Part shown: positions 9,655 to 19,701 of the stretch, piece after piece
How the letters are laid out: every line of letters starts with the position of its first letter
Numbering within the stretch: the stretch's first letter is position 1
DNA from: Nicoletella semolina
Lineage (GTDB): Bacteria; Pseudomonadota; Gammaproteobacteria; Enterobacterales; Pasteurellaceae
DNA: 64,000 nucleotides
NCBI RefSeq assembly: GCF_004345745.1
Contig: NZ_SLXJ01000001.1
Span: 1 to 64,000 of the forward strand
Direction of reading: 5' to 3'
Position numbers and translations under genes: made by a program
Notes under the pieces: generated by a model
What the model was told of the DNA's origin: nothing
Seen by the model: only the letters and a program-made list of their open reading frames with translations
The model's database searches: none

Positions 9655-9961
9655 ATGGGTCGTACATTGATTGTTTTTGATCTGGATACTCATTGCTTGG
9701 AAAGAAATTATCATAATCCAAGTTGGCGTAATGCATATTCTGATGTAGAGCCTATCCTTAAAAAAACACGGTTTTACTAATATTCAAGGTACGGTGTATT
9801 TAAGCGATGTAGGAATAAAACAAGCACATGGAACGTTTGCATTACAAGAGATTGCAGCTCGTTTTGAATGGTTTGCTAGTTGTGCATCAAATATTCAGTT
9901 TTATGAATTAAAAGATGATTTTAATGCTCAATTTATTGTCGATGGTGTACAAAATGCTTGA
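9655..9961 (+). pseudogene. VapD-family (Cas2-like) endoribonuclease gene, frameshifted
   Basis: The reading frame opens 3 bp after the previous gene (MGRTLIVFDLDTHCLER), but stops after 41 codons at 9778. A run of seven A (9760-9766) holds the break. If it were six A, the frame would continue for 64 more codons (HGFTNIQGTVYLSD ... FYELKDDFNAQFIVDG) to TGA at 9959. The restored protein of about 101 residues aligns with VapD of H. influenzae: an early FDL, YH...AY.D...IL...GF...QG..Y, and a C-terminal F..DF...FI. VapD proteins are ribonucleases related to Cas2. A sequencing error or slipped-strand on/off switching in the A run cannot be excluded. Confidence 0.6.
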
Positions 9962-10103
9962 ATGGCGTTTAATCGTTCCTTAGAAAATTTACGCAAGGAA
10001 TTAAGACGCTGGTTTACCAGACAGTAAAGTTGATGAAATCGTGCATAAATGTGAATTTTCTTTGCAATTTTTGCAGGAAAATTTGTTAGAGATTAAAAAT
10101 TAA
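9962..10103 (+). pseudogene. Small decayed ORF next to the VapD-like gene (unknown)
   Basis: ATG at 9962 directly follows the VapD-like stop (TGAATG). Its frame runs MAFNRSLENLRKELRR and then stops after 22 codons. Another frame continues the same kind of sequence (DAGLPDSKVDEIVHKCEFSL... to TAA at 10101). Joining them needs a small indel near 10004 and would give a charged helical peptide of about 47 residues. I do not recognise the family. The tight coupling suggests a partner or antitoxin-like protein, which is only inference. Confidence 0.4.
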
Positions 10104-10164
10104 AAAGTGCGGGCAAAATTCCACGGATTTTCCGCAAATAGATTAACTAAAACAGGAGAATACA

Positions 10165-11619
10165 ATGTCAGTAAAAGGCGACATCGGCGTGATTGGACTC
10201 GCCGTAATGGGTCAAAACTTGATTTTAAATATGAACGACAATGGCTTTAAAGTGGTGGCGTATAACCGCACTACATCAAAAGTCGATGAGTTCTTGGAAG
10301 GTGCTGCAAAGGGAACAAATATCATCGGTGCCTATTCATTAGAGGATCTTGCGTCGAAGTTAGAAAAACCTCGTAAGGTGATGCTAATGGTGCGTGCAGG
10401 CGAAGTGGTAGATCAATTTATTGATGCCCTTCTTCCACACTTAGAAGAAGGCGACATTATCATTGATGGCGGTAACTCAAACTATCCAGATTCCAACCGC
10501 CGTGTGAAAGATTTAGCAGCGAAAGGTATTCGTTTTATCGGCACGGGTGTGTCGGGTGGTGAAGAAGGTGCTCGCCACGGACCGTCCATTATGCCTGGTG
10601 GTAACGTTGAAGCTTGGGAACACGTTAAACCGATTTTACAAGCAATTGCAGCAAAAACTGATGAAGGCGAACCTTGCTGCGACTGGGTGGGTAAAGAAGG
10701 TTCTGGTCATTTCGTAAAAATGGTTCACAATGGTATCGAGTATGGTGATATGCAATTAATTTGTGAAGCCTATCAATTCTTAAAAGACGGCTTAGGCTTA
10801 AATTACGATGAAATGCAAGCCATCTTTAAAGAGTGGCAAAAAACCGAATTAGATAGCTATCTCATCGACATCACCACCGATATTTTGGGATATAACGATG
10901 AAGATGGCACGCCATTAGTTGAGAAAATCTTAGATACCGCAGGGCAAAAGGGAACAGGTAAATGGACAGGTATCAATGCCTTAGATTTCGGTATTCCATT
11001 AACGCTAATCACCGAATCCGTATTCGCTCGTTGCGTATCTGCATTTAAAGAGCAACGTGTAGCAGCATCAAAACTGTTCAACAAAACTATCAGCCCAGTA
11101 GAAGGCGATAAAAAAGTTTGGATTGAAGCGGTTCGTAAAGCATTATTAGCATCAAAAATCATTTCATACGCTCAAGGTTTTATGTTGATTCGTGAAGCCT
11201 CTGAAAACTTTGGTTGGGACATCAATTACGGCGGCACTGCACTACTATGGCGTGAAGGCTGTATTATCCGTAGTCGTTTCTTAGGTAATATCCGTGATGC
11301 TTATGAAGCAAATCCTGATCTGATTTTCTTAGGTTCAGATGACTACTTCAAAAACATTTTAGAAAATGCAATGGCTGACTGGCGTAAAGTGGTGGCAAAA
11401 TCTATCGAAGTGGGTATTCCAATGCCGTGTATGGCATCTGCAATTACATTCTTAGATGGTTACACATCAGCACGTTTACCAGCAAATCTTTTACAAGCAC
11501 AACGTGATTATTTCGGTGCTCACACCTATGAACGCACTGATAAACCTCGTGGCGAATTCTTCCACACCAACTGGACAGGACGCGGCGGAAATACCGCATC
11601 AACAACTTACGATGTCTAA
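10165..11619 (+). CDS. gnd: 6-phosphogluconate dehydrogenase, decarboxylating
   Basis: This enzyme oxidises and decarboxylates 6-phosphogluconate to ribulose 5-phosphate with NADP+. At 484 residues it has the normal length for the family. The N-terminal dinucleotide fold is GVIGLAVMGQNL. The catalytic region includes GTGVSGGEEGARHGPSIMPG, with HFVKMVHNGIEYGDMQ carrying the active-site lysine, and the C-terminal domain ends normally. CAGGAGAA precedes the ATG. It completes the oxidative pentose phosphate set begun by zwf and pgl upstream, separated from them by the decayed vapD-like locus. Confidence 0.97.
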   Translation: MSVKGDIGVIGLAVMGQNLILNMNDNGFKVVAYNRTTSKVDEFLEGAAKGTNIIGAYSLEDLASKLEKPRKVMLMVRAGEVVDQFIDALLPHLEEGDIIIDGGNSNYPDSNRRVKDLAAKGIRFIGTGVSGGEEGARHGPSIMPGGNVEAWEHVKPILQAIAAKTDEGEPCCDWVGKEGSGHFVKMVHNGIEYGDMQLICEAYQFLKDGLGLNYDEMQAIFKEWQKTELDSYLIDITTDILGYNDEDGTPLVEKILDTAGQKGTGKWTGINALDFGIPLTLITESVFARCVSAFKEQRVAASKLFNKTISPVEGDKKVWIEAVRKALLASKIISYAQGFMLIREASENFGWDINYGGTALLWREGCIIRSRFLGNIRDAYEANPDLIFLGSDDYFKNILENAMADWRKVVAKSIEVGIPMPCMASAITFLDGYTSARLPANLLQAQRDYFGAHTYERTDKPRGEFFHTNWTGRGGNTASTTYDV

Positions 11620-11626
11620 TTCACAA

Positions 11627-11650
11627 GCGGGCAAATTTGCCCGTTTTTTG
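11627..11650 (+). terminator. Terminator after gnd
   Basis: A perfect palindrome CGGGCAAATTTGCCCG (11628-11643) is followed by TTTTTT. The left arm includes part of an uptake-signal core (ACAAGCGG). Confidence 0.85.
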
Positions 11651-11705
11651 CAATCTCACATAAATTTTGAGAAATTTATATTCTTATTATTGATAAGGAA
11701 TCTTT

Positions 11706-12215
11706 ATGATCACTCTACATACTAACTTAGGCGATATTAAACTAAAACTCGATTTTGATAAGGCACCAATCACAGCCAAAAACTTTGAAGACTATGCAAA
11801 ATCAGGGTTCTATAATCAAACTCTATTTCACCGTGTTATTGATGGCTTTATGATTCAAGGTGGCGGAATGAATGTAGATTTTTCTGAAAAGCCAACAAAT
11901 GCCCCAATTCAAAATGAAGCGAATAATCGTTTAAGCAATAAACGAGGTACGATTGCGATGGCACGCACGTCTGATCCTCATTCTGCTAGTTCACAATTTT
12001 TTATCAACACCGTAGATAACACTTTTTTAGATTACCGTTCAAAAGAGATGCACGGGCGTGAAGTTGTGCAAGAATGGGGCTATACTGTATTTGGTGAAGT
12101 CGTGGAAGGCATGGACGTGGTTGATCGCATTCAGTCTGTCAAAACTGGCAATCATAGTTTTCACCAAGATGTACCAAAAGACGCAGTGATTATTGAATCC
12201 GTTAGCGTTGAATAA
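11706..12215 (+). CDS. ppiB: Peptidyl-prolyl cis-trans isomerase B (cyclophilin)
   Basis: This cytoplasmic cyclophilin speeds prolyl bond isomerisation during protein folding. It has 169 residues (E. coli PpiB 164). Cyclophilin signatures are present: [14 protein letters not shown] early, and [16 protein letters not shown] in the middle, including the catalytic arginine and the Q-F motif. AAGGAATCTTT precedes the ATG. No signal peptide is present, so it is PpiB rather than the periplasmic PpiA. Confidence 0.95.
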   Translation: MITLHTNLGDIKLKLDFDKAPITAKNFEDYAKSGFYNQTLFHRVIDGFMIQGGGMNVDFSEKPTNAPIQNEANNRLSNKRGTIAMARTSDPHSASSQFFINTVDNTFLDYRSKEMHGREVVQEWGYTVFGEVVEGMDVVDRIQSVKTGNHSFHQDVPKDAVIIESVSVE

Positions 12216-12226
12216 GGAGCAAGAAA

Positions 12227-12639
12227 ACGTTAAATAGACGCCGTTTTATCCAACTTGGAGCTGGCACATTAATCGCATTAAGTGCTTCGCCATTCTCTTT
12301 GGCTGCAATCAAAAATTCTGCTGCATTACGAATCGTGGCAACCACTGATGTCCACGGTTTTTTAACTGATTTTGACTACTACAAAGATGAGCCGACACTC
12401 AAATTTTAGCCAATTACATCAAAGCAGAGAGTGAAGCAAACGGTGCGGTCAATCCAAATGCTGATCAGAACTGGCGTTTTGCCCCAATTCAATCAAAACA
12501 TCAGTTAGATATTCGTTTTGAAACCTCACCAAGCGAAAAAGCCAAACAATTTATTCAAGAAAAATCACGTTATGCAACAAAATTCCTTGAATTAGATTCT
12601 GCAGGGTTTGCTGTTTATCAGATTGATTTGAGTAAATAA
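12227..12639 (+). pseudogene. cpdB: cpdB remnant (2',3'-cyclic-nucleotide phosphodiesterase / 3'-nucleotidase) with large internal deletion
   Basis: Two pieces of a periplasmic CpdB-type protein are fused. The 5' piece reads LNRRRFIQLGAGTLIALSAS (a signal sequence with a twin-arginine-like RRRF) followed by LRIVATTDVHGFLTDFDYY, the metal-binding start of the phosphoesterase domain. It runs into TAG at about 12405. The 3' piece, in another frame, reads ILANYIKAES...NWRFAPIQSK... and ends QIDLSK-TAA at 12637. Some 500 residues of the usual ~650 are missing. The start codon is also altered: AGGAG is followed by ACG where ATG is expected. Confidence 0.85.
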
Positions 12640-12673
12640 ATCTAGCTGCGATTTCAGTTGATTGAATAAATAT

Positions 12674-12711
12674 ATCAAGGGCAGTTCGCCATAGTGAATA
12701 CTGCCCTTGAT
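12674..12711. terminator. Hairpin after the cpdB remnant
   Basis: A perfect 12-bp stem ATCAAGGGCAGT / ACTGCCCTTGAT (12674-12685 and 12700-12711) has a 14-base loop. There is no T-run, so it may be a weak or rho-assisted terminator left from cpdB, or an mRNA 3'-end stabiliser, 67 bp ahead of rep. Confidence 0.5.
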
Positions 12712-12778
12712 TGCTAATTCGCAAAAAATCCTTACAATCTGACCGCTTATTTCATTTGGAAAAGAGATAAATCATAGA

Positions 12779-14800
12779 ATGAAGCTCAATACACAACAAC
12801 AACAAGCTGTGGAGTATGTACAGGGGGCATGTCTTGTATTAGCAGGGGCGGGTTCTGGGAAAACTCGTGTGATTATCAATAAAATTGCACATTTGATCGG
12901 AGATTGTGGCTATTTACCAAGACAAATTACTGCGGTAACTTTTACCAATAAAGCGGCACGAGAAATGCGAGAAAGGGTGGCGCATTCGATTGGTCGAGAA
13001 AAAACCAAAGGACTGACTATTTCCACTTTTCATACTCTCGGCTTTGATATTCTCAAACGTGAGCATAAATTGCTTGGTTATAAATCGAATATGACACTGT
13101 TTGACGAACACGATCAGCTAGCCCTATTAAAACATTTGCTGCCTGATCAGGTTACTGAAGATAAAGAGTTAGTTAAACAGCTTATTGCTACCATATCTAA
13201 CTGGAAAAATGACCTGCTGTTGCCTGAACAAGTCATTAGCCAAACAAAAACTGACAGAGAACGCATTTTTTCTCATTTTTATCAGCAATACCAAACGCAA
13301 CTTACAGCCTATAATGCATTAGATTTTGATGATCTCATTATGCAGCCTACTCTACTTTTCAAAAATTTTCCTGAAGCAAGAGAACGCTGGCAGCAAAAAA
13401 TCCGCTACCTATTAGTCGATGAGTATCAAGATACCAATACCAGCCAGTATGAATTAATTAAATTATTGATGGGGCAACAAGGGCATTTCACCGTCGTGGG
13501 CGATGATGATCAGTCTATCTATTCGTGGCGAGGAGCAAGACCTGAAAATATGGCACGCCTGCAACAGGATTTTCCTGATCTAAAGGTGCTAAAACTAGAA
13601 CAAAATTACCGCTCTAGCCAGCGAATTCTACATTGTGCCAACATTCTTATTGATAACAACGATCACTTATTTAGTAAACGGTTATTTTCTCAGCTTGGAG
13701 AAGGGGAAAAACTCAATGTGATTGAAGCTAAAAACGAGGAACACGAGGCTGAACGAATTGTGGGTGAAATCATTGTGCATCGCTACTCTCACAAAACAAA
13801 ATATAAGGACTATGCTATCCTCTATCGAAGTAATCATCAGTCTCGTTTGCTGGAGAAGTTGCTGATTCAAAACCGCATTCCTTACAAAATTTCGGGCGGT
13901 ACGTCTTTTTTTGCCAAAGCAGAAATTAAAGATATGCTGGCTTACCTTCGTTTACTTGTAAACCAAGATGACGATGCCGCTTTTTTACGCATCGTCAATA
14001 CGCCTAAACGTGAAATTGGTGCAGCCACATTAGAAAAATTAGGCGAACTCGCTAATCAAAAACAGTGCAGCTTATTTGAAGCCATTTTTGATTTTGAGCT
14101 TATTCAACGGATTACGCCTAAACCTTATCAAGCCTTGCAAAATTTTGCTCGCTGGGTAGTTGAACTGTCAGATCAAGCGGTGCGTTCTGAGCCAAAAAAT
14201 GCAATCAAAGCAATGCTTGCTCATATTCAATATGAAGCTTACCTCTATGAAGCTGCCAACTCGCCTAAAGTGGCGGAAATGCAAAGTCGTAATGTGCAAA
14301 CATTATTTGGTTGGGTAGAAAAAATGCTAGAGGGCGATGCACTCAATCCTGCAATGAATTTGAATCAAGTTGTTACCAATCTCACGCTTCGAGATATGCT
14401 AGAACGCAGCGAAGATGACGACAGCAGCGATCAAGTACAATTGATGACATTACACGTTTCAAAAGGATTAGAATTTCCGCACGTTTTCCTGATTGGTATG
14501 GAGGAAGGCATTTTGCCTCATCAAACCAGCATGGATGAAGATAATATTGAAGAAGAACGCCGTCTTGCTTATGTTGGGATTACACGAGCACAGAAAACGC
14601 TCACCTTTTCGCTATGTAAAGAACGTAGACAATATGGTGAAACCATCAAGCCCGAAGTCAGCCGTTTTCTACTTGAACTTCCTCAAGATGATCTATTATG
14701 GGAAAAAGACAAACCTGCACTGACAGTCGAACAGAAACAAGAAAAAGTAAGTAACAATATTGCTAGCTTGAAAGCAATGTTAGCAGCAAATAAAAAGTAG
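12779..14800 (+). CDS. rep: ATP-dependent DNA helicase Rep
   Basis: This superfamily 1 3'-5' DNA helicase helps replication forks pass protein blocks. The 673 residues equal the E. coli Rep length. Helicase motifs appear in order: Q-motif [11 protein letters not shown], Walker A GAGSGKT (residues 23-29), VDEYQDTN (motif II), [13 protein letters not shown] (III), QNYRSS (IV), [21 protein letters not shown] (V) and [13 protein letters not shown] (VI). The ribosome binding site is weak (AAAGAGATAA, 11-12 bases upstream). Confidence 0.96.
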   Translation: MKLNTQQQQAVEYVQGACLVLAGAGSGKTRVIINKIAHLIGDCGYLPRQITAVTFTNKAAREMRERVAHSIGREKTKGLTISTFHTLGFDILKREHKLLGYKSNMTLFDEHDQLALLKHLLPDQVTEDKELVKQLIATISNWKNDLLLPEQVISQTKTDRERIFSHFYQQYQTQLTAYNALDFDDLIMQPTLLFKNFPEARERWQQKIRYLLVDEYQDTNTSQYELIKLLMGQQGHFTVVGDDDQSIYSWRGARPENMARLQQDFPDLKVLKLEQNYRSSQRILHCANILIDNNDHLFSKRLFSQLGEGEKLNVIEAKNEEHEAERIVGEIIVHRYSHKTKYKDYAILYRSNHQSRLLEKLLIQNRIPYKISGGTSFFAKAEIKDMLAYLRLLVNQDDDAAFLRIVNTPKREIGAATLEKLGELANQKQCSLFEAIFDFELIQRITPKPYQALQNFARWVVELSDQAVRSEPKNAIKAMLAHIQYEAYLYEAANSPKVAEMQSRNVQTLFGWVEKMLEGDALNPAMNLNQVVTNLTLRDMLERSEDDDSSDQVQLMTLHVSKGLEFPHVFLIGMEEGILPHQTSMDEDNIEEERRLAYVGITRAQKTLTFSLCKERRQYGETIKPEVSRFLLELPQDDLLWEKDKPALTVEQKQEKVSNNIASLKAMLAANKK

Positions 14801-14862
14801 TTGATATTATTATTTTCTAATTAAGTTTTGCTTGGTTTATAATTTGGGGGGGATAGCGTCAT

Positions 14863-14906
14863 AAAAAAATAGAGACTAATTGTTTAAACAATTAGTCTCT
14901 ATTTTT
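14863..14906. terminator. Bidirectional terminator (rep / trxA)
   Basis: A perfect palindrome centred at 14885/14886 has arms containing AGAGACTAATTG (14871-14882) and its complement, flanked by A-run and T-run. It separates the convergent rep and trxA genes. Confidence 0.9.
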
Positions 14907-14973
14907 ATTTGATAACGTATCCAATAACTACTGGAATTGATTTTTTCTTTATCACTATTAAAACTTAAATAAC

Positions 14974-15288
14974 TTAAACCAATTTTGCTAGAAATTCAGG
15001 GAGGTTTTGAGCACCAACTTGTTGAGCAACAACTTCGCCATTTTTAATAATCGCTAAAAATGGAATGCTGCGTACACCAAATTGAGCAGGCACCTGTTGG
15101 TTTTCATCAACATTCATTTTAACGATGCGAGCTTTATCGCCGACTTCTACAGCCAAGTCGTCTAACACTGGTCCAATTGCACGACAAGGACCGCACCAAG
15201 GTGCCCAAAAATCAAGTAATACTGGGACATCTGATTTTAAAACGTCTTGTTCAAAAGTTGCGTCTGTTGTGTGAATAACTCTACTCAT
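14974..15288 (-). CDS. trxA: Thioredoxin 1
   Basis: This cytoplasmic disulfide reductase of 104 residues has the active site WCGPC at residues 31-35 (CXXC 32-35) and the cis-proline SIPFL. Length and sequence match TrxA. AAGGAAATCTT precedes the ATG. It is transcribed divergently from hflK; the 214-bp gap between them should hold both promoters, though I see no clear operator in it. Confidence 0.96.
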   Translation of the reverse strand: MSRVIHTTDATFEQDVLKSDVPVLLDFWAPWCGPCRAIGPVLDDLAVEVGDKARIVKMNVDENQQVPAQFGVRSIPFLAIIKNGEVVAQQVGAQNLPEFLAKLV

Positions 15289-15502
15289 AAGATTTCCTTA
15301 TTTATTTTTGATGAATAACGCACAAAAATATTGGGCGTTGCGACTGGGGCAAGATAGGGATAAATTACAAAAATTTCAAGTCTCATTTACCAATTTATTT
15401 AATTGTTAAAATTTTCTCGTAAATAATTAAGCTTTCAACCTAGCCAAAAAGCGTTCAAATAGGTAGAATTCGTAGCTTGAATTTATTTATTCGGAGAATG
15501 TT

Positions 15503-16720
15503 ATGTCGTGGAACGAATCTGGCAATCAAGATCCTTGGGGTAAGCCAGGACAGAAAAAGCCTGAACAGCCTAAACCACAGGGGGGAGAGCAAGAATCGAA
15601 ACGTTCGGAACAGCAACCACCTGATTTGGAAGAAATGTTTAATAATTTATTGAAAAAAGTAGGTGGTAATAAGAGAAATGGTTCGGGTCAATCCCCATCT
15701 CCATCACAGTTGCCTGCTTTAGGAAAATTATGGCCATTTGCATTGGTTATTGGTGTGATTGTGTGGGGATTATCGGGTTTTTATACGGTAAAAGAGGCAG
15801 AGCGAGGCGTTGTAACTCGTTTTGGTAAATTACATAATATTGAGCTTCCAGGGCTAAACTGGAAACCAAGCCTGATTGATAATGTAACGCCTGTCAATAT
15901 TGAGCGAGTAATGGAGCTGAAAACTAATGGTTCAATGCTCACTCAAGATGAAAATATGGTCTTAGTTGAAATGACTGTCCAATACCGTATTGAGGATCCC
16001 GCTAAATATTTATTCAGTGTAAGCAATCCTGACGATAGTTTAAAGCAAGCCACTGATAGTGCTTTGCGTTATGTCGTTGGGCATATGACGATGGACGATA
16101 TTCTTACAACAGGTCGTGCCGTTGTGCGTGAAAATACTTGGAACGCTTTGCGTGATATTATTAAAACTTACGATATGGGGCTGTTGATCACAGACGTGAA
16201 TTTCCAATATGCTCGTCCACCTGAAGAAGTAAAGGCCGCATTTGATGATGCGATTAAAGCACAGGAAGATGAACAGCGTCTAATCCGTGAAGCAGAAGCT
16301 TATGCTCGAGGTCAAGAGCCGATTGCTCGAGGTCAAGCACAACGTATTTTAGAGCAAGCCAATGCGTATAAGGAACAGGTTGTGTTGAATGCACAAGGTG
16401 AGGTGCAACGTTTTGTTCAGCTATTACAAGAATATAAACTTGCACCAGAAATTACTCGTGAACGTCTTTATATTCAGACAATGGAAAAAGTCATGAGAAA
16501 TACGCCGAAAGTGATGATGGATAATGCTCAAGGAAATAATCTTACTGTATTACCAATTGAAAAATTAATCACAAAACCGACCGCTTCAGAGGCAGTGGCA
16601 CAACCTGCTTCTCCAACACAAACAACCGTGGTACCTGCATACCCATCGCCATCGTTCCCAGTTCAAGCGGAAATAGGGCAATCAGAGAAAGTAGAGCCTG
16701 TGCGTAGAGGGAGATTTTAA
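15503..16720 (+). CDS. hflK: HflK, FtsH-protease modulator
   Basis: This inner-membrane SPFH/prohibitin-family protein forms large HflK-HflC assemblies around the FtsH protease. The 405-residue protein has a Gly/Pro/Gln-rich cytoplasmic N-terminus (about 70 residues), one membrane segment (LWPFALVIGVIVWGLSGFY), the SPFH domain, then a long Glu/Ala/Gln-rich helix. The last 50 residues are Pro/Ala/Thr-rich and probably disordered. CGGAGAATGTT precedes the ATG. hflC follows 2 bp later. Confidence 0.95.
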   Translation: MSWNESGNQDPWGKPGQKKPEQPKPQGGEQESKRSEQQPPDLEEMFNNLLKKVGGNKRNGSGQSPSPSQLPALGKLWPFALVIGVIVWGLSGFYTVKEAERGVVTRFGKLHNIELPGLNWKPSLIDNVTPVNIERVMELKTNGSMLTQDENMVLVEMTVQYRIEDPAKYLFSVSNPDDSLKQATDSALRYVVGHMTMDDILTTGRAVVRENTWNALRDIIKTYDMGLLITDVNFQYARPPEEVKAAFDDAIKAQEDEQRLIREAEAYARGQEPIARGQAQRILEQANAYKEQVVLNAQGEVQRFVQLLQEYKLAPEITRERLYIQTMEKVMRNTPKVMMDNAQGNNLTVLPIEKLITKPTASEAVAQPASPTQTTVVPAYPSPSFPVQAEIGQSEKVEPVRRGRF

Positions 16721-16722
16721 TA

Positions 16723-17607
16723 ATGCGTAAATTATTACCTGTGCTAGCAGTCGTTGTTTTTATATTATTACAATCAATTATTGTAGTAAAAGAGGGGCAA
16801 CGTGGCATTATGTTGCGTTTTAACAAGGTGCAACGTGATGACAACAATAAAGTCGTTATTTATAACCCAGGGCTGCATTTCAAGCTGCCGTTCCTTGATC
16901 AACTCAAAACATTAGATGCAAGAATTCAGACACTTGATGGACAAGAAGATCGCTTTGTTACCGTTGAGAAAAAAGATTTATTAGTCGATTCTTATGTGAA
17001 ATGGCGTATCAGCGATTTTGGGCAATTTTACACCGCAACAGGTGGAGATTACCAAAAAGCAGCAGATCTCCTACGCCGCAAAGTCAATGACCGCTTACGT
17101 TCTGAAATTGGTTCTCGAACCATAAAAGATATTGTATCTGGTTCACGAGGAGAGCTAATGGCTGGGGCTCAAAAGGCGTTGAATACAGGCGATGATGGAG
17201 CAGAAAAGTTAGGTATTGAAGTGGTTGACGTTCGTGTTAAGCAAATAAATTTACCGAATGAAGTTTCATCATCAATTTATCAAAGAATGCAAGCCGAACG
17301 TGCAGCTGTTGCTCGAGAACACCGTTCTCAAGGCGAAGAAAAAGCTGAATTTATTCGAGCAGAAGTCGATAAAAAAGTTGTTCTCATTCTAGCCAATGCG
17401 AACAAAACTGCTGAAGAACTTAAAGGTACTGGCGATGCACAAGCAGCGAAAATTTATGCCCAAGCATTTAATCAAGCCCCTGAATTTTATAGTTTTGTCC
17501 GCAGTCTAAAAGCCTATGAGGAAAGTTTTGCACAAGGTAAAAATAACATTATGTTACTCAAACCAAATAGCGATTTCTTCCGCTTTATGCAAGCACCAAT
17601 AAAATAG
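16723..17607 (+). CDS. hflC: HflC, FtsH-protease modulator
   Basis: Partner of HflK: 294 residues with an N-terminal membrane anchor (LLPVLAVVVFILLQSIIVV), an SPFH domain and a helical region with EHRSQGEEKAEFIRAE, typical of HflC. It starts 2 bp after the hflK stop; AGAGGGAG within the end of hflK is its likely ribosome binding site. The hflKC pair lies directly upstream of purA, a gene order also seen in gamma-proteobacteria. Confidence 0.95.
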   Translation: MRKLLPVLAVVVFILLQSIIVVKEGQRGIMLRFNKVQRDDNNKVVIYNPGLHFKLPFLDQLKTLDARIQTLDGQEDRFVTVEKKDLLVDSYVKWRISDFGQFYTATGGDYQKAADLLRRKVNDRLRSEIGSRTIKDIVSGSRGELMAGAQKALNTGDDGAEKLGIEVVDVRVKQINLPNEVSSSIYQRMQAERAAVAREHRSQGEEKAEFIRAEVDKKVVLILANANKTAEELKGTGDAQAAKIYAQAFNQAPEFYSFVRSLKAYEESFAQGKNNIMLLKPNSDFFRFMQAPIK

Positions 17608-17621
17608 TTATAGCTGTCTAG

Positions 17622-17645
17622 GACCCGAGAAATCGGGTCTTTTTC
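17622..17645 (+). terminator. Terminator after hflC
   Basis: Stem GACCCGA / TCGGGTC (17622-17628 and 17633-17639) with a GAAA tetraloop is followed by TTTTT. Confidence 0.88.
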
Positions 17646-17721
17646 TGTTTTTTATCATTCGCAAGCGGTTTATTGATAGCCAATTTTTGCAATGAAATAT
17701 TATTCATTTCACTGACTTTAA

Positions 17722-19032
<1,311 letters not shown>

Positions 19033-19049
19033 TTTTGCTATAATTCTAA

Positions 19050-19099
19050 ACAAAAAGCTCGCCCTTAAATTAAATATTCATTTAAGGTCGAGCTTTTTT
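19050..19099. terminator. Bidirectional terminator (purA / cytochrome b562)
   Basis: AAAAAGCTCGCCCTTAAAT pairs with ATTTAAGGTCGAGCTTTTTT apart from one mismatch. It lies between convergent genes, with A-run on the left and T-run on the right. Confidence 0.85.
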
Positions 19100-19115
19100 A
19101 TCAAGCTAGAATAGT

Positions 19116-19490
19116 CTATTTGTACTGCTTATGGTACTGTCTTTTTAAGGCATCAAGTTTACTGACAACGGTTTTTGCTTCGTCAAGTTTTCCTTCTCTA
19201 GCAAGCTCTTGGGCTTCTTGAACGGTATTAATTACCTCTTGGATACCTGCCTGATAACCTTTAAAACGATCTTGCTCATTATCTAAACTTGCTGGCATTG
19301 TGTTTTTTGCATTTTGAGCGGCTTTCAAAAAATTATTAGCAGCAATTTGAAACTCTTCACTATCGTTTGCTCCAATCAATGTCACCATCTGTTTTTGCAT
19401 AGCATACATATCGACTCTAACGCCTTTTGCTATGGTCTGTGTTGAATACACTAATGTTGCTGCCACTAAAAAAAGTTTAAATTTGTTCAT
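19116..19490 (-). CDS. Cytochrome b562 family protein (CybC-like), periplasmic
   Basis: The product is 124 residues with a signal peptide (MNKFKLFLVAATLVYSTQTIAKG) and a four-helix mature protein. Both heme ligands of cytochrome b562 seem kept: a Met in the first helix (VDMYAMQKQM, equivalent to Met7) and a His near the C-terminus (RQYHKQYK, equivalent to His102 in NAYHQKYR). The physiological partner of cytochrome b562 is unknown. An ATG at 19505 lacks a ribosome binding site, whereas the one at 19490 has GGGAC ahead and gives a clean signal peptide. Confidence 0.8.
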   Translation of the reverse strand: MNKFKLFLVAATLVYSTQTIAKGVRVDMYAMQKQMVTLIGANDSEEFQIAANNFLKAAQNAKNTMPASLDNEQDRFKGYQAGIQEVINTVQEAQELAREGKLDEAKTVVSKLDALKRQYHKQYK

Positions 19491-19519
19491 TAAAACGTCC
19501 CACATAAAAGAAAAAATAG

Positions 19520-19576
19520 GTAAGCGGTTTGTTTTAAATTACTTTTGCAAAAAATAGTAGAAATCAAACCGCTTAC
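19520..19576. repeat. Inverted pair of uptake-signal-like sequences
   Basis: GTAAGCGGTTTG (19520-19531) and its exact complement CAAACCGCTTAC (19565-19576) are 33 bases apart in the divergent gap between the cytochrome gene and trhP. They contain the AAGCGGT core. Being upstream of both genes, they are not placed as a usual terminator. Confidence 0.7.
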
Positions 19577-19701
19577 GATTGATAAGTTGTGTATTCTATG
19601 TGATCTATCTCTTGCGAGAAAGTAATAATTACTAGAAAATACCTCCCTTTTATACCTCCTATCTTGGAGGTGCTGACTTGTTATCAGAATGAGATTATTC
19701 T

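Noticed and set aside
15311-15409. 32-codon ORF in the trxA-hflK gap (MNNAQKYWALRLG...)
   Set aside because: No ribosome binding site, lies in the region expected to hold two divergent promoters, and no recognisable similarity.
17664-17680. Possible PUR box before purA (CGCAAGCGGTTT)
   Set aside because: The match is better explained as an uptake-signal core (CAAGCGGT) and lacks the central CG with the second half TTTGCG.
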